Shown in pieces: positions 8,861-16,890 of a stretch of 64,000 nucleotides of DNA (position 1 is the stretch's first letter; the number at the start of each line of letters is the position of its first letter). Origin of the DNA: Paludibacteraceae bacterium (GTDB lineage Bacteria > Bacteroidota > Bacteroidia > Bacteroidales > Paludibacteraceae). The position numbers and the translations under genes are program-made. The DNA is taken from contig JAGBVI010000001.1 in the NCBI GenBank assembly GCA_017630395.1, positions 248,001 to 312,000 of the forward strand, read 5' to 3'. A model generated the notes under the pieces. The model searched no databases. It was not told where the DNA came from and was given only the letters and a program-made list of their open reading frames with translations.

Positions 8861-8910
8861 AAGTTTTTATTTTCAAGTTCAATAACGCCAGCAATAATAA
8901 TTGCGGGAAA

Positions 8911-8939
8911 ATTATACCACCTTTTTAAATATTTGTCAA
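8911..8939 (-). promoter_or_regulatory. sigma70-like promoter
   Basis: TTGACA, 17 bases, TATAAT reading left toward the gene at 8860. Confidence 0.7.
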
Positions 8940-8960
8940 GCACCTTCAAAAAATAATTCA

Positions 8961-8996
8961 AAAAATGGGGCGCACCGGCGATATAAGGCTTGACAA
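8961..8996 (+). repeat. 36-bp GC-rich promoter-upstream repeat, copy 1
   Basis: Contains GGGGCGCACCGGCGATATAA and runs into TTGACAA of the rightward promoter. An identical 36-base stretch occurs at 13342-13377. Its GC content stands out against the AT-rich surroundings. Confidence 0.8.
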
Positions 8997-9017
8997 TTGT
9001 AAATTCTATGTTATAAT
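8990..9017 (+). promoter_or_regulatory. rightward promoter of facing pair 1
   Basis: TTGACA, 16 bases, TATAAT, reading toward the LRR gene at 9137. It faces the promoter at 9073-9100; the two -10 boxes are about 55 bases apart and the arms form an imperfect inverted repeat (TATAATGGTAGT). Confidence 0.75.
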
Positions 9018-9072
9018 GGTAGTAAGCGTCTCTATCTCTAATTTTTAATTTTTATAAACGACTCTAACTACC

Positions 9073-9100
9073 ATTATAACATAAAAAATAGAATTGTCAA
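9073..9100 (-). promoter_or_regulatory. leftward promoter of facing pair 1
   Basis: TTGACA, 16 bases, TATAAT, reading left. Its transcripts would cross the rightward promoter and reach the gene at 8860, while rightward transcripts cross this one. Confidence 0.75.
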
Positions 9101-9136
9101 GAGTTTTTTGAAAAAATAAATAAAAAATATACGCTT

Positions 9137-10507
9137 ATGGCTACAAATTATACTACAAAGACAGCAGCCTTAAAAGCAACTAAGGCTGACATTAATAAAC
9201 TTGAAACGAAGAAATTGAAGGTAAACGGTAAAGATGTCGCAACTTCCATAAAGCATCCTAATGATACGAGAGAAGTAATCACTGAGAATGACTTATGGGG
9301 TAGTTGGGCTGAAATTACTGCTGACGGAGAGATTGTTTTCCATGAGGATGAAGTTATACATCCAGGTGCTACTGCTGATGACCCCTCTACTGAATGTTCG
9401 GACGCATATCCTTGGGATTCTGAAATCACAAAAGTTGAAAATAATAAAGCATATAAAGGTGATACTTTATTTGCCAATATAGAGACAAACAAAATTAAAA
9501 ACGGAAACGGCATGTTCATATGGTGTGATAAAATCACTACATTTAATGGTGATTTGAGTTCTCTTACGGATGGTAATAGTATGTTCGGTGGTTGTTCTTC
9601 TCTCACTACATTTAATGGTGACTTGAATTCTCTTACCAATGGTTATAGTATGTTCTCTTATTGTCCTTTGACGACATTTACTTCTGACTTGTCTAGTTTG
9701 ACGAATGGTTCTTATATGTTCGCTAATTGTCCTTTGACGATATTTACTTCTAACTTGAGTTCTCTTACGAATGGTTATTGGATGTTCTATAATTGTTCTA
9801 ATCTCAACACTTTCACTTCAGATTTGTCTAGTTTGACGGACGCTGTTGATATGTTCGCTGATTGTCCTTTGACGACATTTACTTCTGATTTACGTTCCCT
9901 TACTGATGGTTCTTAGATGTTCATTGGGTGTTCTAATCTCACAACATTTATCTCTGATTTGAGTTCTCTTACTAATGGCGACTATATGTTCTATAATTGT
10001 TCTAAACTTACAACATTCATCTCTGACTTGAGTTCTCTTAATAGTGGTTATTGTATGTTCTTGTATTGTAAACTTGACACAGATTCTCTTATTCACATCG
10101 CAGAGACAATTAATACCGTAACTCATAGTCCTTCAATTCACATTGGTATTGGTTCTAAGACCCCCTCAGAAGAAGAAAAAGAACTTCTCACAGAAATCCA
10201 TAACAAAGGTTGGCAAGTATATATTGGATGTAACGGTGGCACTTCTTCAGAATTCATTCCTACCGCTCTTACTCCTATTGACGGTGAAGAAGTAACAACT
10301 CCAATTCCTTATTGGGCTAAACCACAAGAAGTAGACGAGGAACATGCGGAATATACTGACGGAAATGGTAAATTCTATATCATCTTAGGTGGCAATTACA
10401 TCTTCGTAGATGACCCTGAGACTTACGGATTGTTCACCTCATTGGAAGATGCTGCTGCCAATATGAGATTGACCAAAATTGAAAAAACAAAAATAGAAAA
10501 AGCCTAA
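9137..10507 (+). CDS. BspA-like LRR protein 1 (one in-frame TAG)
   Basis: 456 residues when the TAG at 9914 is read as Gln. Residues 1-120 form an N-terminal domain (TTKTAALKATKADIN, shared with the next gene). About nine 23-residue repeats of the form MFxxCxxLTxFxSDLSSLTNG follow, then a cap (KLDTDSLIHIAETIN ... EEEKELLTEIHNKGWQVYI). The C-terminal domain (IPYWAKP, YIFVDDPETYGLFTSLEDAA) recurs in several paralogues. BspA-like repeats are known from surface adhesins; here they may bind host or mucosal targets. The TAG falls between NG and MF of a repeat, where other repeats carry Gln (NGYQMF). Transcribed from the facing promoter pair upstream. Confidence 0.85.
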
Positions 10508-10516
10508 TTTATTATT

Positions 10517-12025
10517 ATGAATAAAATTTATACAACTAAAACACCTTCCCTTAAAGCTACTATCGCTGACATCAGAAATCTTGATGTTAAAAAGATGTTG
10601 CTTAATGGTAAGAACATTCTTGAATACATTAAGGAGAATGCTACAAATATTCTCGATTACCGTGGTACTAAGGCATCTAACTTGGACATCGTGAGTTCTA
10701 ATGTAACGGTGGATAGTGAAGGGAATGTTATTATTGACAAGTATCCTAGGAAAGCACCTGCTCATTTCTTCATCTATTATTTCCCTGGTGGAGACACCCA
10801 ATGTGAATTACAACATATTGATAATTGCACAGAAGAACAGGCACAGACTATAAGAGGAGCAGCTAAAATTGAAAATGGTGAGGTATTTGACGAATACGGC
10901 AATCATCTCATGTATTGGGATACCACTGGTTTTAACAACGGCGATTATGGTAATGATTACACTTATGGTGCTTTTATTAATTCTAAAATAACCTCATTCA
11001 AATCTGATTTATCTAGTTTAACAAACGGTCAATTCTCATTTGGTTATTCTGAGCTTGCTGAATTTAGTGGCGATTTGTCCAAGTTGGAAAGAGCAAGATG
11101 TATGTTTTATAATACTAATCTCACAACATTTACCTCTGATTTGCCCAAGTTGACGAATGGTGATTCTATGTTCAGTGATACTAATCTAACATCATTCTCC
11201 TCTGATTTGTCTAATTTGACGGATGGTAATTATATGTTCTATTATTGTATTGAGCTTACCTCATTCTCTTCTGACCTTTCTAGTTTGACGTATGGTTCTG
11301 GTATGTTCAATAGTTGTTCCAAACTCACTACATTTGAATGTTCTGATTTACATAGTTTGACGAATGGTAATGGTATGTTCAGTGATACTAATCTAACATC
11401 ATTCTCCTCTGATTTGTCTAATTTAACAAATGGTAGTTGGATGTTCTATAATTGTACTAATCTCGAATCATTCACTTCTAACTTGTCTAGTTTGACGAAT
11501 GGTTCTAATATGTTCGATGGTTGCATGCTTGATACTCAATCAGTTACAAACATTCTCCACTTCATTCCCCAAAGAGATGCCAAACCTGCTGACAAATGGG
11601 ATAACGGTAACATCTTAATTGGTGTTGGTATTACTAATACTGATGCAGCAAAACAAGCATTTGCTGAGGAATGTTATTGTGACACTTGGGAAGAACTTAA
11701 TGATGAGTTTGACGATAAGAATTGGGTAGTTCAATGGCAGTTTAATGGCGATGCCGCTACTTTTGACCTTAGAGCTGAAAAACCTTCCACAGCAGTTTAT
11801 ACTAAACTTGAAGAAGTCTTTATGCCTACTGAGGAAGAAATTGCAGCAGCAAAGGAAAAAGGTGAACTCATCCAAATTCCACATTATGAATACACTTCAC
11901 AAGACGGTGATAACTACTACAACATTCATTGGTATCATGACTCTAATACTAACAATGAGGGATATGATTACTTTGAATCACTTGAAATGGCAACACTTGC
12001 TTACAGTGTAATTCCTAAAGCTTAA
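10517..12025 (+). CDS. BspA-like LRR protein 2
   Basis: 502 residues with no TAG. N-terminus TTKTPSLKATIADIRNLDVKK is homologous to LRR protein 1. A middle domain precedes about ten MFxxCxxLTSFSSDLSNLTNG repeats. The C-terminus (KLEEVFMPTEEE ... GDNYYNIHWYHDSNTNNEGYDYFESLE) matches that of LRR protein 6 rather than protein 1, so N- and C-terminal modules have been shuffled. Starts 9 bases after the stop of the previous gene, so co-transcribed. Confidence 0.85.
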   Translation: MNKIYTTKTPSLKATIADIRNLDVKKMLLNGKNILEYIKENATNILDYRGTKASNLDIVSSNVTVDSEGNVIIDKYPRKAPAHFFIYYFPGGDTQCELQHIDNCTEEQAQTIRGAAKIENGEVFDEYGNHLMYWDTTGFNNGDYGNDYTYGAFINSKITSFKSDLSSLTNGQFSFGYSELAEFSGDLSKLERARCMFYNTNLTTFTSDLPKLTNGDSMFSDTNLTSFSSDLSNLTDGNYMFYYCIELTSFSSDLSSLTYGSGMFNSCSKLTTFECSDLHSLTNGNGMFSDTNLTSFSSDLSNLTNGSWMFYNCTNLESFTSNLSSLTNGSNMFDGCMLDTQSVTNILHFIPQRDAKPADKWDNGNILIGVGITNTDAAKQAFAEECYCDTWEELNDEFDDKNWVVQWQFNGDAATFDLRAEKPSTAVYTKLEEVFMPTEEEIAAAKEKGELIQIPHYEYTSQDGDNYYNIHWYHDSNTNNEGYDYFESLEMATLAYSVIPKA

Positions 12026-12051
12026 TAATTAATTCCCATTTTTAATTAAAA

Positions 12052-12085
12052 AAGGACTACCACTAGATTTTGTGGTAGTCCTTAA
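12052..12085. terminator. bidirectional intrinsic terminator
   Basis: AAGGACTACCAC / GTGGTAGTCCTT hairpin with A and T tracts, between the convergent LRR gene 2 and the sialyltransferase fusion. Its arms contain the ACCAC/GTGGT motif seen in other hairpins of this region. Confidence 0.85.
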
Positions 12086-12108
12086 TTTTCTACAATATGT
12101 TGTGATTT

Positions 12109-13320
12109 TTATCTATTAAACTGTTCTATGGTATCTATGTCCAATCCCTCCCACTTCTCTATCATACATGGCTTCAAATCACCATCATCAAACAAACTCT
12201 CTTTGCTTAACTGTGAACATGCAAATGATGTCATTGCCCCATTATAATGATACAATGGCTTCAACTCTTGTCTAGGTCTTGAAATCTGAGGGTCTCCACT
12301 AATCGCTTGCTTCATGTACTTCTCTTCCTCATCAAATAACAATAACGCACTATGTTTTACATCATCATAGACTACCGTTGTTACTATTACCTCCTTATAA
12401 TCTGCTTCTTTACTCATCTCTCTCATCTTTTCCATACTCTCAATAGAAAGATTAGGCGAAGTACATTGTATCTGAATTATTCTACCATTTATTCCACATC
12501 TGTCTCTCCATCTTCTCAAACGAACTGTTACATCCTCAAATCCTTCTACTTTCTCATCAAGATAAGGAACAGTTGCTCCATAACTCTTAACCAATTCACA
12601 GTAATGCTCATCGTCTGCCAATACTGTTACAGAACCAAATACTTTCAATGCCTTTTCTACACAGATTTGTAAAAGACTCTTACCATTTTTATAAGGTCTA
12701 ATGTTCTTATCCTTTAAGGATGAACCCTTACGAACACAAATCACAGGGTTTATACTATCATCGAACATTTTCTTCTCACTTAACATCTCTATCCATTCAT
12801 GTCTCTTTCTTTCCTCCAACTCCATATTTTTACCATAATGCTTGGCTACTGTATCAATGTAATTCTTCCAATCATCATTAAATGAGAAACAATAACAATC
12901 ACAAGTAAAATTCTCACAGTTTGTAAGTATTCTAAGTGCCGATGTCCCTGTGCTAAACACCTGACTCCCCCTTACCATGTCTTGCTCAAATTTATATATC
13001 TTACAATTGCAAAAATGTCTCTCTCTTACCTCCTTATCAATCCTTTGAGAATGCTTCACTGCAAATATCAATGGTTTCTGCTCTCTTATCACATCCTCAT
13101 GTCTCTCCTCTGCACTCATCCGCTTCCATCTATCAGTAGGTGTCACAAATAACATATCTACTTTTTTACCCACTAATCCACTATCATAATTGTAAAAATG
13201 ATTTAATCTAATTACAATATCATGATTATCAATCTCTTCTGATAAATCTTCTGAGGGAGTAAGATTACCAACGATGGCAACTCTTTTACCTTGAACCATT
13301 TGTTGAAATTTTCCTAACAT
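12109..13320 (-). CDS. GT29-like sialyltransferase / CMP-sialate synthetase fusion
   Basis: 403 residues, two domains. Residues about 1-175 resemble family 29 sialyltransferases: sialylmotif L (VAIVGNL ... EIDNHDIVIRLNHF ... VGKKVDMLFVTP, 14-61) and sialylmotif S (VFSTGTSALRIL ... CYCFSF, 121-147). Residues about 190-400 resemble acylneuraminate cytidylyltransferase (NeuA): VRKGSSLKDKNI (196-207), ADDEHYCELVKSYGATVP (235-252), IQIQCTSPNLS (282-292) and YHYNGAM (357-363). The product could therefore make CMP-sialic acid and transfer the sugar. No signal peptide. It lies alone, opposite to the flanking LRR genes, suggesting sialylation of a phage or host surface structure. Fold assignments are good; specificity is unknown. 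Confidence 0.8.
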   Translation of the reverse strand: MLGKFQQMVQGKRVAIVGNLTPSEDLSEEIDNHDIVIRLNHFYNYDSGLVGKKVDMLFVTPTDRWKRMSAEERHEDVIREQKPLIFAVKHSQRIDKEVRERHFCNCKIYKFEQDMVRGSQVFSTGTSALRILTNCENFTCDCYCFSFNDDWKNYIDTVAKHYGKNMELEERKRHEWIEMLSEKKMFDDSINPVICVRKGSSLKDKNIRPYKNGKSLLQICVEKALKVFGSVTVLADDEHYCELVKSYGATVPYLDEKVEGFEDVTVRLRRWRDRCGINGRIIQIQCTSPNLSIESMEKMREMSKEADYKEVIVTTVVYDDVKHSALLLFDEEEKYMKQAISGDPQISRPRQELKPLYHYNGAMTSFACSQLSKESLFDDGDLKPCMIEKWEGLDIDTIEQFNR

Positions 13321-13341
13321 GTCTATATAAATTATTTAAAA

Positions 13342-13377
13342 AAAAATGGGGCGCACCGGCGATATAAGGCTTGACAA
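13342..13377 (+). repeat. 36-bp GC-rich promoter-upstream repeat, copy 2
   Basis: Identical to 8961-8996 and again running into TTGACAA of a rightward promoter. A looser relative (GGGCCGCCGGCGAATAAT) lies just downstream, near 13418. Confidence 0.8.
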
Positions 13378-13399
13378 AAACACAATTTCATGATATAAT
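13371..13399 (+). promoter_or_regulatory. rightward promoter of facing pair 2
   Basis: TTGACA, 17 bases, TATAAT. Faces 13459-13487. No gene lies directly downstream on the plus strand. Confidence 0.7.
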
Positions 13400-13458
13400 A
13401 ATTGTAATCTTTTTTCGGGCCGCCGGCGAATAATATTTTTTATAAAATTCTAGTTATC

Positions 13459-13487
13459 ATTATAACACGATATTCCAAAATTGTCAA
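13459..13487 (-). promoter_or_regulatory. leftward promoter of facing pair 2
   Basis: TTGACA, 17 bases, TATAAT reading left, followed by GATAACTAGAA. This is the best candidate promoter for the sialyltransferase fusion, giving a leader of roughly 130 bases. Confidence 0.7.
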
Positions 13488-13527
13488 GTCTAATATCACA
13501 TAAAATTTAAATATTTTCTTATTAGAC

Positions 13528-13556
13528 TTGACAAAAATAATAAATCGTGTTATAAT
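13528..13556 (+). promoter_or_regulatory. rightward promoter of facing pair 3
   Basis: TTGACA, 17 bases, TATAAT, then GATAACTGGAA. Faces 13618-13646. Confidence 0.7.
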
Positions 13557-13617
13557 GATAACTGGAATGTAATTTATAAATTAACAAAAAATAATAAAAT
13601 TATTTTTTCTAGTTACC

Positions 13618-13646
13618 ATTATAACACAGAAAAATAAAAATGTCAA
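13618..13646 (-). promoter_or_regulatory. leftward promoter of facing pair 3
   Basis: TTGACA, 17 bases, TATAAT, then GGTAACTAGAA; mirror image of the rightward member. Confidence 0.7.
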
Positions 13647-13710
13647 GTCTAATATCATCTTTTTTCTAATTTTTTTCACAAATAAAAATTCAAATATTTT
13701 CTTATTAGGC

Positions 13711-13739
13711 TTGACAAAAACACAATTCCATGTTATAAT
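13711..13739 (+). promoter_or_regulatory. rightward promoter of a short transcript
   Basis: TTGACA, 17 bases, TATAAT, then GGTAACTAGAA. A strong hairpin terminator follows about 40 bases later, so the transcript would be only about 65 nucleotides long. Confidence 0.7.
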
Positions 13740-13745
13740 GGTAAC

Positions 13746-13812
13746 TAGAAACTTAATAAAGAATAAAATAAAAATAAAAAGAACACCACAAGATGTAGTG
13801 GTGTTCTTTCAA
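13746..13812 (+). ncRNA. candidate short RNA
   Basis: Expected transcript from the 13711 promoter: an A-rich leader ending in an intrinsic terminator, with no start codon followed by a useful frame. It may be a regulatory RNA or the product of a promoter-terminator decoy. Ends are estimates. Confidence 0.35.
13778..13812 (+). terminator. intrinsic terminator with ACCAC stem
   Basis: AAAGAACACCAC / GTGGTGTTCTTT hairpin, 12-bp stem, 8-base loop, followed by a short T run. The stem can work in both directions. Confidence 0.7.
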
Positions 13813-13856
13813 AATCAATTAAAATCTACGAGAAAATTATATAAAATGAAAAGTAT

Positions 13857-13874
13857 ACCACAATATATTGTGGT
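13857..13874. repeat. 18-bp perfect palindrome, copy 1
   Basis: ACCACAATATATTGTGGT, its own reverse complement, immediately before the end of the minus-strand gene at 13877. Identical copies lie at 14556 and 14628, with variants in nearby terminators. Confidence 0.8.
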
Positions 13875-13876
13875 CG

Positions 13877-14404
13877 TTAATTCATTTTTGCCAATTTCTT
13901 CTTCAACAATTTTTCAACGACAACTTTCAATTCCCCCATAATAACATTCTCACCATACTTATCAATGTTTTGAAGAACCTTGAATCTCTTAGAGTGATTG
14001 GTAACAATAATCTTATAAAGTCCCATGAGATTGCCAGAATATTTTATCAGTTCATCAGCCTTGAAAGTATTGTCAATGATGTTGTAAGAAATGTTTCTAA
14101 TTTCATGAAACAATCCTTTATAGTAATAATTGAAAATGTCAGAAGTAATCTGTTGCTTAATTCCGATTTCAGAATCATTCATCAAATCAGATGAAAATGC
14201 AGCCCGCAAAACATTTTCCCATTTCTTTTTAGTAATCTTAGAAAAATCTTTGAACGAAACATTTTTATCAATATTTGCATAAACACTTCCTCTATTCATG
14301 TTCATGTAAACTTGCACCCAATCAATGAGTCGTTTCTTGGTTGTACTATCAATCTTGTGTTTCTTTTTTTCTCCGAAGAGTTTGTTAAACAGTTTTCTAA
14401 TCAT
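13877..14404 (-). CDS. basic helical protein, 175 aa
   Basis: Lys-rich protein beginning MIRKLFNKLFGEKKKHKID and ending VVVEKLLKKKLAKMN; mostly helical, no motif recognised. A consensus promoter (14414-14441) ends 9 bases before the ATG, so the mRNA would be nearly leaderless. A DNA-binding role is possible given its charge and the neighbouring iteron-like array, but this is inference. Confidence 0.6.
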   Translation of the reverse strand: MIRKLFNKLFGEKKKHKIDSTTKKRLIDWVQVYMNMNRGSVYANIDKNVSFKDFSKITKKKWENVLRAAFSSDLMNDSEIGIKQQITSDIFNYYYKGLFHEIRNISYNIIDNTFKADELIKYSGNLMGLYKIIVTNHSKRFKVLQNIDKYGENVIMGELKVVVEKLLKKKLAKMN

Positions 14405-14413
14405 GACAGGAAA

Positions 14414-14441
14414 ATTATATCACAACAAAAATAAATGTCAA
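14414..14441 (-). promoter_or_regulatory. sigma70-like promoter
   Basis: TTGACA, 16 bases, TATAAT; the -10 ends 9 bases before the ATG at 14404. Confidence 0.7.
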
Positions 14442-14555
14442 GACGAATTATAAAAATAATATGTCATCACTTTTGGCAAGTTACAACTGCAAGAATTGCA
14501 ATGATGATTTGCCAAATTGTTGTATAAAACAAATAGACATGACAGTTTATTAACG

Positions 14556-14573
14556 ACCACAATATATTGTGGT
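14556..14573. repeat. 18-bp perfect palindrome, copy 2
   Basis: ACCACAATATATTGTGGT, identical to 13857-13874. Confidence 0.8.
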
Positions 14574-14627
14574 GTCTATTGAAAATGATTGTAAATTCTC
14601 GGAAATTTTTATAGTTTTGACAATGAC

Positions 14628-14645
14628 ACCACAATATATTGTGGT
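14628..14645. repeat. 18-bp perfect palindrome, copy 3
   Basis: ACCACAATATATTGTGGT, 55 bases after copy 2 and about 90 bases before a strong promoter. Confidence 0.8.
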
Positions 14646-14732
14646 ATGGTTTTTCAAATTATTTTTCAATGATTATGACAAAGTTTCTTGAAAAATATTT
14701 TTAAAAAATTGAAAAATTTTTTGAAAAAAGAC

Positions 14733-14761
14733 TTGACAAAATTGTTGAAGTGTGGTATAAT
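14733..14761 (+). promoter_or_regulatory. rightward promoter before the iteron array
   Basis: TTGACA, 17 bases, TATAAT. Transcription would run into the 10-bp repeat array. Confidence 0.7.
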
Positions 14762-14850
14762 GAATAGTTGGCAAAGTAAGTTGCATAATTATTTGAAAAA
14801 TGTGTGTCATCATAAGTTGGTTTGACTTTGTAATTTTCAGGATTAATGTC

Positions 14851-14970
14851 ATTATCAATCATTACCTGTCATTGTCAGTTATTATCAATCATTATCAATC
14901 ATTATCAATCATTATCAATCATTATCAATCATTATCAATCATTATCAATCATTATCAATCATTGTCAATA
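14851..14970 (+). repeat. iteron-like array of 10-bp repeats
   Basis: Twelve units in perfect 10-base register. Nine are exactly ATTATCAATC (eight consecutive from 14881 to 14960); three are variants (ATTACCTGTC, ATTGTCAGTT, ATTGTCAATA). A 10-bp period places every unit on the same face of the helix, as in protein-binding iterons of origins or partition sites. It lies in an AT-rich gene-free region with palindromes. Origin or centromere function is inference. Confidence 0.75.
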
Positions 14971-15072
14971 ATCGTATCAAATGGACAATAATCATTTCTT
15001 TTATCAACTCGTCCTCATTTTCTTTCACAGATTGCATTTATGACTATATCTATAACACTAAGTTATTAAGTT

Positions 15073-15291
15073 TCATATCATTATAACCTACCATATCGGT
15101 AGACAATTACTCAAATCATTGATACTCAATTTATTACAAAAATATGAAATCGTAAGTGATTGATAATTAACCCTTAATAAATTCTTCAACAATAATTTCT
15201 CTTTTTCTTGATTTAATTTGTATAAACTCAGTGCAAGTAACATACGAGGAAAACAGCTTATCAGGAAAATAGAAAACCGCCTATTAATCAT
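15073..15291 (-). CDS. doubtful ORF, 72 aa
   Basis: Helical frame (LALSLYKLNQEKEKLLLKNLL) with one TAG at 15088 and a TGA stop. Its ATG lies in the loop of a terminator hairpin, which argues against it. Kept only because the stretch is otherwise empty. Confidence 0.25.
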
Positions 15292-15297
15292 AGGCGG
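15266..15297 (-). terminator. intrinsic terminator (leftward)
   Basis: CCGCCTA / TAGGCGG hairpin, 7-base loop, followed on the minus strand by TTTTCTATTTT. Confidence 0.65.
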
Positions 15298-15539
15298 TAG
15301 TATAACGAAATGACCAGAAGTTCCTTATTCTTCTATTATAAATCTCATAGAGTTCGATGAGTTATTAGCACAATAATAATCTGACAGAATGAATAAGGAA
15401 CGATAATGACATTTTGTTCAGAGAATAAGAGTGTTGACGCATTCTTGCTCTCTTTTGTCTAGTTATGGGAAGTCGTATAACTGACTCCATTATAACGGTG
15501 TTCTGCTGAGTTTAAGAAATGGTAAGTAAGGGTAGAATT

Positions 15540-15785
15540 ATGAGTGAAAACAAAGTTTTATAGAAGACTTCTGAGAATTGGAAGAACGAATATTAGAAGG
15601 CGTATAGAATGTGGATGGGGTATAATCAGGATTATCGTTCTGCAAAGGGGAAAGATTTGGTGTCTGAATAGGAGATGCAAAAAGTTGCTGAATTATGGGC
15701 ATCATATGAAGACTTTTCTCGTCAGTTGAGCAAGAGATTATTTGATTGGTGGAAAGAACAGGCTGAATAGAATCTTCAGAAGTGA
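15540..15785 (+). CDS. WADY-family small protein P1 (four TAG)
   Basis: 81 residues when four TAG codons are read as Gln; invisible under the standard code. Shares the pattern of a small paralogue family: W(K)xEYQKxY, then SEQEMQKVAELWASY. Preceded by GGTAAGTAAGG about 10 bases before the ATG, as in all but one of its relatives. It is the only family member in this cluster on the plus strand and ends at TGA. Helical, soluble, function unknown. Confidence 0.6.
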
Positions 15786-15838
15786 TTCATTTCTCAAAAG
15801 GTAGTGGGTAATTTTTTGAAAGTATAAGACTTAATAAG

Positions 15839-16045
15839 TCAAGAAACAAACATTTCACCAGAGTTGTCAGACGATATTGTCTCTTTATTTTCCAGACTTT
15901 GAAATCTTTTAACTCTTTCCTTTTGTAATAATTCTTCCAATTCGTCATATCTATCAACCTAAACACCATTTGAGGAAGTCCAAACAAACCACGGTCCTTT
16001 ACCAATAGATACGCCTTTTGTCGTTATGATATTTTGATTAGTCAT
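15839..16045 (-). CDS. small protein with one TAG, 68 aa
   Basis: Begins MTNQNIITTKGVSIGKGPWF; the TAG at 15959 is codon 29. The C-terminal half is helical (DELEELLQKERVKRFQSLE). The ATG overlaps the end of the upstream WADY gene, indicating coupled translation. Not related to its neighbours by eye. Confidence 0.5.
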
Positions 16046-16559
16046 AATGATTCTTCTACTATTCAATTGATTTCCGAAGCAATCTCTCTTTCGCAAGAAG
16101 ATTCTTGTGAAGACAACGATAGTCTGCCCATGCTGCAAGAACTTCGTCAATTTCCTCTTCTGACACCAGACCTGCTTCACGGTGCTGATACATTACTTCA
16201 AAATTCCCCTTGTCCCACTCAGTCTTCCACTGAGCAGAATGTCTCAAAAATTCTAATGATTTATTCGGAAGCAGATTATCAACTTCTTCTTGTCCTAAAA
16301 TAAGACATAAAGTCAAGTAACCGTCAAACGACCTCCAATTTGCATACAATTCAGAAACTTTGTCAATCTCATCTTGTGATACCAAACTCCCAAAATTCTT
16401 CTCCATGTGTTTCTGCATGTAACTATAATACTCATCGGGTTTGTGTGGGGAGTATTCACCTGACTATAACGCCTTTTTCATAGATTCTATAACTTCTTCG
16501 GAAGTTTTCGCATAATACTCTGGACGCATGTGATTGGGATGTAACGAAATTTCACTCAT
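16038..16559 (-). CDS. WADY-family protein P2, duplicated domain (three TAG)
   Basis: 173 residues with TAG at 16464, 16059 and 16056. The C-terminal half has the family core VSEEEIDEVLAAWADYRCLHKNLLAKER. The N-terminal half has a second, looser copy (VSQDEIDKVSELYANW), where the Gln is a normal CAA and aligns beside TAG-encoded Gln of paralogues. The first ATG (16559) follows GAGGTAAGTAAAGG. Function unknown. Confidence 0.6.
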
Positions 16560-16570
16560 AACTAACCTTT

Positions 16571-16604
16571 ACTTACCTCTTTTCCTCGTTTTAGAGTAGA
16601 TTTT
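16571..16604 (-). promoter_or_regulatory. conserved upstream element, copy 1
   Basis: On the minus strand reads CTACTCTAAAACGAGGAAAA then GGTAAGTAA, 12-45 bases before the ATG at 16559. The same block precedes the family member at 48144. Probably a leader or operator of these genes. Confidence 0.6.
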
Positions 16605-16620
16605 GGGATTTTTATAGAAG

Positions 16621-16866
16621 TTACCAAAAAAACTCTCTCTTTTGAATACGGTCTTGAATTTCAGGAGATGTTCCAAGTTCTCTCTCCTTCTGTAAAAGAT
16701 GGCGATAAAGAGTGCGGTAATCTGCCCATAAAGTGCAAATTTCTTTCATCTCCTATTCTGTCAAAATTCCTATTTCACGATGTCTCTTCATCACCTGAGA
16801 ATCCTTTTCAGACCATTCCTTCTTCCAGTATTCAGTTTCTCTCAACTTTTTAATAATTTCACTCAT
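16621..16866 (-). CDS. WADY-family protein P3 (one TAG)
   Basis: 81 residues: YWKKEWSEKDSQVMKRHRE, then LTEQEMKEICTLWADYRTLYRHLLQKER. The Gln of TEQE is the TAG codon. Ends at TAA. One of four consecutive minus-strand paralogues. Confidence 0.6.
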
Positions 16867-16890
16867 AATTCTACCCTGTCAAAAATCGGA

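Larger units (their letters stand above)
13321..13876. other. gene-free promoter array
   Basis: This 556-base stretch between two minus-strand genes has no credible protein gene. It holds two facing promoter pairs, a seventh promoter, the 36-bp GC-rich repeat, a terminator hairpin and the first 18-bp palindrome. Confidence 0.7.
14405..15072. other. gene-free region with structured DNA
   Basis: About 670 bases without a convincing gene. It holds a nested hairpin (TTGGCAA at 14473, TGCAA/TTGCA, TTGCCAA at 14509), two copies of the 18-bp palindrome, a consensus rightward promoter and a 10-bp direct-repeat array. An open frame through the array (14800-14991) follows automatically from the repeat and is not counted as a gene. 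A 30-codon frame at 14461 with two Cys pairs is too short to judge. Confidence 0.6.

Noticed and set aside
14800..14991. 63-codon plus-strand frame through the 10-bp array
   Set aside because: Any frame of this repeat is open, so the ORF carries no information; an iteron array explains the pattern better.
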